This document shows, piece by piece, positions 59,303 to 64,000 of a stretch of DNA of 64,000 nt. Position 1 is the first letter of the stretch. The number at the start of each line of letters is the position of its first letter. Below the pieces are notes generated by a model. That model searched no databases, was not told where the DNA came from, and saw only the letters and a program-made list of their open reading frames with translations. A program made the translations under genes and the position numbers. Source of the stretch: Sphingobacteriaceae bacterium (GTDB lineage Bacteria > Bacteroidota > Bacteroidia > B-17B0 > Aurantibacillaceae); NCBI GenBank assembly GCA_023251725.1, contig JAHEYG010000002.1, positions 17,578 through 81,577 on the forward strand, given 5' to 3'.

Positions 59303-62300
59303 ATGAAAATTAAATCACTATATTATAATTTATTTTTCGTTGGATTTTTATTGTTTTCCAATTCATTTTTTTCTCAAGCGCCCCTAAATGACAATTGTGC
59401 CGGCGCAATTAATATTCCTTTAGCAACTCCGCCACCATGTGGTGTAGGAAACCAAGTTGGTGCAAATACTGTTGTTAACGGAACAAATGTAAACGCCACT
59501 CCTGGAAATCCCTATATATATCAAACCGGTTGTACTGGCGCAGCCGCTACTATGAATTTTCCTGCTAATGATGTTTGGTATTCATTTGTTGCTACGGGCT
59601 ATCAATGTAACATTACTATTAATTCCACCTTCTCTACTCCAAACGTTGCTTTTTATTCGGGCAATTGTGCCGCACTCGGTGGAGGAATTGGAGGATGTGC
59701 CGTTGGAGCAGGCGGTGTAGTTACGTTAACAGTAACTCAATTGGTGCCGGGCACAACTTATTATTTACAAATAAGCGGCGCAACAGGACAATCCGGAACT
59801 TTTACAATGAATATTAATAATAGTATCAATTGCAATAACTGTTTGGTCAATTCAAATATCACAGTTAGTCCATTGCCCGTGGCAGGCGCTTACCCTCCTA
59901 ATACAACTGTACAATTTTGTTTTCACGTTGGACAATACAATACAATTAATACAAATTGGTTACATGGCGTACAACTTTCTTTCGGTTCCTGTTGGAATCC
60001 GGCTTCACTCGTTACAAATATTCCTACACCTGCAGGTGCCGCCGGAACTTGGGCTTATTATCCCGCAGGAATAGGTGTGCAAAATGCCGTTAACTGGACC
60101 GCCGGTTGGTATTTCGATTTTAATCCGCCCGACGGCAATCCTAAAAATAATTTTGGCGATTTGCCTAGCGGAGTTGTTACTGCAGGTATGTGGAATTTCT
60201 GCGCCACTCTAACATCAAAAGCTGTTTGTACCCCCGGATGTAATTTATCTGTAACTTTTAATACAAGCGGTGATGGAGAATCCGGTTCCTGGGCAAATAA
60301 TGGTTGTACCAATGATCCTCCTGCCGTTTTTCAAGCTATAGGTGCTTGTTGTCCACCAATTATGTCTTCAATTCCTGTAAAATGTTTTGGAACTGCTACC
60401 GGAACTGCTATTGCCACTCCTGTCGGTGCTGCGGGACCGTATACTTATAACTGGACCGGCCCAGCAGGTTACACCGCTACAACTGTTGGTGCTGTTGGAG
60501 CGAATACCATTACAAATGTTGTAGCCGGAATTTATACAGTTCAGGTAATTGATATAAACTTATGTTCAACTACAAACACGGTACAAGTAACACAACCTCC
60601 TGTAATTGTTTTAGTGCCTGCTTCAGTAAATGCAAGTTGTTTACTTAACGGTTCTGCTTCAGTGGTGGCTGCCGGCGGAACACCAGGATACACTTATACC
60701 TGGTCGCCCATTGGAGGAAATGCTGCTAACGCTCCTAATTTAACTCCCGGAACTTATACTGTAACAGTCGCTGATTCTAAAAATTGTTTGCAAACTGCAA
60801 CGGTAAACGTAATTTTAGTTGGGGCTGTTTCTCCTGCATTTACCACTCCAACATATACACAATGTTTAACCGGAAATAGTTTTGTGTTTACTGCGTTAAC
60901 AGCTGCCGGAACACACACTTTCAGTTTTAATCCTATTGCAGGTTCGCCCGCAAGTGGTTTTGTTACACCTTACGGACCAGTTAGTTTTACCGCACCCGGA
61001 ACTTACACTGTTACACATACTGTTTCAACCGGAAGTTGTGCCTCAACTACCAATTCAGTTATTGTTATTAATCCACAACCAACCGTTACGGCTAATAACA
61101 ATGGTCCTTTATGCATTGGTTCAAATATTGTTCTAACAGGTGGTGGCGGTACCACTTATTCATGGACCGGTCCTGCCGGATTTGTTTCTGCTTTACAAAG
61201 TCCAACAATTGTTGCAGCTACCGTAGTTAACGCCGGCGTGTATACGGTTACGGCAACACTCAATGGTTGTACGGGAACAAATACAACGCTTGTTTCATTA
61301 ACTACACCAACAGCTTCGGCAAGTAATACCGGTCCGTATTGCGCAGGAACCACTATTCAATTAAATACCCCTGCTGCCACTTCTTATACATGGTCAGGGC
61401 CAAATGTTTTCAATTCGAATTTGCAAAATCCAACCTTAACAAATTGTACAATTGCAATGGCTGGAACTTATACAGTATTGGTTACTTCAGGTGTTTGTAC
61501 TTCATCAGCAACAACAAATGTAGTTGTTAACGCCCTCCCAACACCGACAGCTAATAGTAACAGTCCGATTTGTGTTGGGCAAGCAATTAATTTTACCGGT
61601 TTGGGAGGATTAAATTATTCCTGGAGTGGTCCTTCAGGTTTTATTTCAGCCATCGCAAACCCAAATATTCCAATTGCAGCTGTTACTAATTCCGGGCCGT
61701 ACACACTAACGGTTACCGATATTAATCTTTGTAAGAACACGGTGGTAACAATTGTGGTGGTAAATCCTTTACCAATAATTATTGTAAATAATCCTACTGT
61801 TTGCGTCAATCAAACTATTAATTTAACCGCAAATGGCGGAGCCGGTTATTTATGGAATGGCCCCTTAGCTTTTACTTCCATTCTGCAAAATCCAAATATT
61901 GCAAATGCAGTGGTGGGTATGACAGGAGTTTATAATTTAACCGTAACAAGCGCTGTAGGCTGTACCAACACCGCTGTATCCAATGTATCCGTATTTCCAT
62001 TACCAAATCCTGCAATAACTTCAAATACACCTTGTGTTGGAAATACATTAAATCTTACTGGGAGCGGCGGTGCTGTTTATGGATGGTTGGGACCCAATAA
62101 TTTTATTAGTCAATCTCAAAATCCGAATATTAATTTAGTTACTTTGGCTGCTGCCGGTGTTTACACACTGTTAGTAAGTTCTGGAAGTTGTACAGCCAGT
62201 ATTACCGGCGTAATTTCAATTAACCCATTGCCAAGCCCTTTAATTGTTAGTAACAGTCCTGTTTGTATTGGGATGCCAATTAATTTTACAGGTAGTGGTG

Positions 62301-63700
62301 GTGTTTCTTATTCATGGAGCGGACCGGCAGGTTTTACTGACGCTACTCAAAATCCAACCATTGCAATTTCGGCTTTAAATAATTCAGGACAATATACTTT
62401 AACCGTTACTGATGCAAATAATTGCGTTAATTCAATTTCTTCAGGAGTTGTTGTTAATCCGCAACCTAACGTTTCCGCAACGGGGACAACTGTGTGCGAA
62501 AATGCTAATGCCAACTTAAGCGCTAATGGCGGTGTAACTTATAATTGGAGTGGCCCTGGTGGATATATTTCTATTTCACAAAATCCGATTATTATTGGTG
62601 CAACAATGGCTGCTACTGGGCAGTATACTGTTTTGGTTACTGATGTAAATACATGTACAAACTCTGCGGTTGCAAATATTATTATTAATCCTGCTCCTAC
62701 GCCAAGTATTATTACTAATAGTCCAATTTGTATTAATGACATTTTAAATTTAGCTGTCAGTGGAGGTGTTTCTTATTCTTGGACCGGACCTGGCGGGTTT
62801 ACATCAACTTCACCAAATCCAACAATTACTGCTACTTCTGTTTCTGTTGGTGGAATTTATGCAGTTACAGCAACTGGAATTGGTGGTTGCATTGGTAGTA
62901 TAAATATTAATACAATTGTTAATCCTAATCCATCTGCAAACATTATTGCTGGTCCCAATAAGGGATGTGCGCCGTTGTGCGTTACGTTTACATGTATTAG
63001 TTCAGCTTCTTTGCAAAGTTGCGATTGGAATTTTGGAAACGGTTTAACATCAACAGGGCCTTCCAACGCCGGTACTTGTTTTAATTCAACAGGAATTTAT
63101 AGTATTACTGCTTCTATTGTTGATGTTAATGGTTGTAGAAACTCTGCTACTTATACTGCGCAGGTATATCCTAAACCTATTGCTGATTTTAATTATCATC
63201 CTTATCATCCCATTGTAAACGATGGAATAACTTTTACTGATGCTTCTTTTAATGCTGCAATTACAGGATGGAATTGGTATTTTATAAGCAACGCTCAGTA
63301 TCAGTCAAATTTACAAAATCCAACTTTTATTTATACAGAAGCCGGCGAATACCCAATTACTTTAGTGGTGATAAGCGATCACGGCTGTAAGGATACAGCG
63401 ATAAAATTAATTATTGTTGGAGAAGATTTTGGGATTTTTGTTCCGAATGCATTTACGCCAAACGGTGATGGTTTAAACGATGTGTTTCAACCAAAAGGAT
63501 TTGGAATTATTAAATATGCATTAAGGATGTTTAACCGTTGGGGGGAAGAATTATTTTATACTGAAGATTTTTTCCATCCTTGGGATGGAGTCTACCAGGG
63601 CAGATTATCGCAAGACGATATTTATATTTGGAAAATTAACGTAGTAGATGTATTCAGTAAAGCTCATGAATATACAGGGCATGTAACTCTTATAAAATAA
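59303..63700 (+). CDS. Large surface adhesin with multiple Ig/PKD-like repeats and T9SS type B (gliding motility-associated) CTD
   Basis: Repeats of SPICxGxxINFTGxGGxxYSWSGPxGFxSxxxNPxI...GxYTxTVTDxNxC; CTD FVPNAFTPNGDGLNDVFQPKGFGIIKYALRMFNRWGEELF...DDIYIWKINVVD. Confidence 0.93.
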   Translation: MKIKSLYYNLFFVGFLLFSNSFFSQAPLNDNCAGAINIPLATPPPCGVGNQVGANTVVNGTNVNATPGNPYIYQTGCTGAAATMNFPANDVWYSFVATGYQCNITINSTFSTPNVAFYSGNCAALGGGIGGCAVGAGGVVTLTVTQLVPGTTYYLQISGATGQSGTFTMNINNSINCNNCLVNSNITVSPLPVAGAYPPNTTVQFCFHVGQYNTINTNWLHGVQLSFGSCWNPASLVTNIPTPAGAAGTWAYYPAGIGVQNAVNWTAGWYFDFNPPDGNPKNNFGDLPSGVVTAGMWNFCATLTSKAVCTPGCNLSVTFNTSGDGESGSWANNGCTNDPPAVFQAIGACCPPIMSSIPVKCFGTATGTAIATPVGAAGPYTYNWTGPAGYTATTVGAVGANTITNVVAGIYTVQVIDINLCSTTNTVQVTQPPVIVLVPASVNASCLLNGSASVVAAGGTPGYTYTWSPIGGNAANAPNLTPGTYTVTVADSKNCLQTATVNVILVGAVSPAFTTPTYTQCLTGNSFVFTALTAAGTHTFSFNPIAGSPASGFVTPYGPVSFTAPGTYTVTHTVSTGSCASTTNSVIVINPQPTVTANNNGPLCIGSNIVLTGGGGTTYSWTGPAGFVSALQSPTIVAATVVNAGVYTVTATLNGCTGTNTTLVSLTTPTASASNTGPYCAGTTIQLNTPAATSYTWSGPNVFNSNLQNPTLTNCTIAMAGTYTVLVTSGVCTSSATTNVVVNALPTPTANSNSPICVGQAINFTGLGGLNYSWSGPSGFISAIANPNIPIAAVTNSGPYTLTVTDINLCKNTVVTIVVVNPLPIIIVNNPTVCVNQTINLTANGGAGYLWNGPLAFTSILQNPNIANAVVGMTGVYNLTVTSAVGCTNTAVSNVSVFPLPNPAITSNTPCVGNTLNLTGSGGAVYGWLGPNNFISQSQNPNINLVTLAAAGVYTLLVSSGSCTASITGVISINPLPSPLIVSNSPVCIGMPINFTGSGGVSYSWSGPAGFTDATQNPTIAISALNNSGQYTLTVTDANNCVNSISSGVVVNPQPNVSATGTTVCENANANLSANGGVTYNWSGPGGYISISQNPIIIGATMAATGQYTVLVTDVNTCTNSAVANIIINPAPTPSIITNSPICINDILNLAVSGGVSYSWTGPGGFTSTSPNPTITATSVSVGGIYAVTATGIGGCIGSININTIVNPNPSANIIAGPNKGCAPLCVTFTCISSASLQSCDWNFGNGLTSTGPSNAGTCFNSTGIYSITASIVDVNGCRNSATYTAQVYPKPIADFNYHPYHPIVNDGITFTDASFNAAITGWNWYFISNAQYQSNLQNPTFIYTEAGEYPITLVVISDHGCKDTAIKLIIVGEDFGIFVPNAFTPNGDGLNDVFQPKGFGIIKYALRMFNRWGEELFYTEDFFHPWDGVYQGRLSQDDIYIWKINVVDVFSKAHEYTGHVTLIK

Positions 63701-64000
63701 AATTTTCCCCCATTTTATTTCCTATTTGTAAAATCTATATACTTTTCGCGAAAAGTTTTCACAAAAATCGAAGTTCTTTTTTATTGAGAATTAATTTGCG
63801 TGTATTTTGAAGCTCTATTCAAATCCAAATTAATTCCTAAATCATTACAGTGTATGAATTTATATTTATTCATTAATACTAAATAGTCGAACCTCATATT
63901 CTCTATAAGCATTGATAACATTACGTTTGTTCAAAAACTGTGTGATAAAAATCTGCCGAAAAAGCTAAAAAAAGGTTTAAAAAGCGGCAGATTTGTATAT

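Noticed and set aside
63781-63897. 38-aa minus-strand ORF MRFDYLVLMNKYKFIHCNDLGINLDLNRASKYTQINSQ
   Set aside because: Short, no recognisable domain, no promoter support; could be a gene remnant but cannot be supported here.

Overview
This is an AT-rich chromosomal window from a Bacteroidota bacterium. The assignment rests on the short RpoD, the type IX secretion (T9SS) genes, the type A and type B secretion C-terminal domains (CTDs), and TAnnTTTG-type promoters. Main contents: (i) a tandem array of one partial and three complete TPR / transmembrane / coiled-coil proteins that stop where a SpoIIE/PP2C phosphatase domain would normally begin; (ii) housekeeping genes (rpoD, recN, fabI, dipeptide epimerase, murF, rpe, purL, ribF, atpD-atpC, bacilliredoxin); (iii) a T9SS/gliding block (gldJ, porP-like, porU, porV), a second porP-like gene and two PD40/TPR envelope proteins; (iv) many T9SS cargo proteins, including three ~700-aa tandem paralogs, a cupredoxin, a subtilisin-like protease and a 1465-aa type B adhesin; (v) a PAS/GAF/SpoIIE phosphatase; (vi) a PIN-domain gene overlapping an unlisted 47-codon ORF. 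The two observations I rate highest are these. First, the PIN + small ORF module lies between two 79-bp direct repeats (72/79 identical) that duplicate the 3' end of an LRR gene, with only synonymous differences in the coding part; this looks like a mobile toxin-antitoxin cassette. Second, the signal peptides and transmembrane segments of the TPR array are encoded by degenerate heptanucleotide tandem repeats that give hydrophobic peptide in all three frames of the strand, and complementary copies of the signal-peptide repeat sit just upstream of two of the start codons. I saw no tRNA, rRNA, CRISPR array or intact transposase. All family names are from reading the protein sequences; no searches were run.
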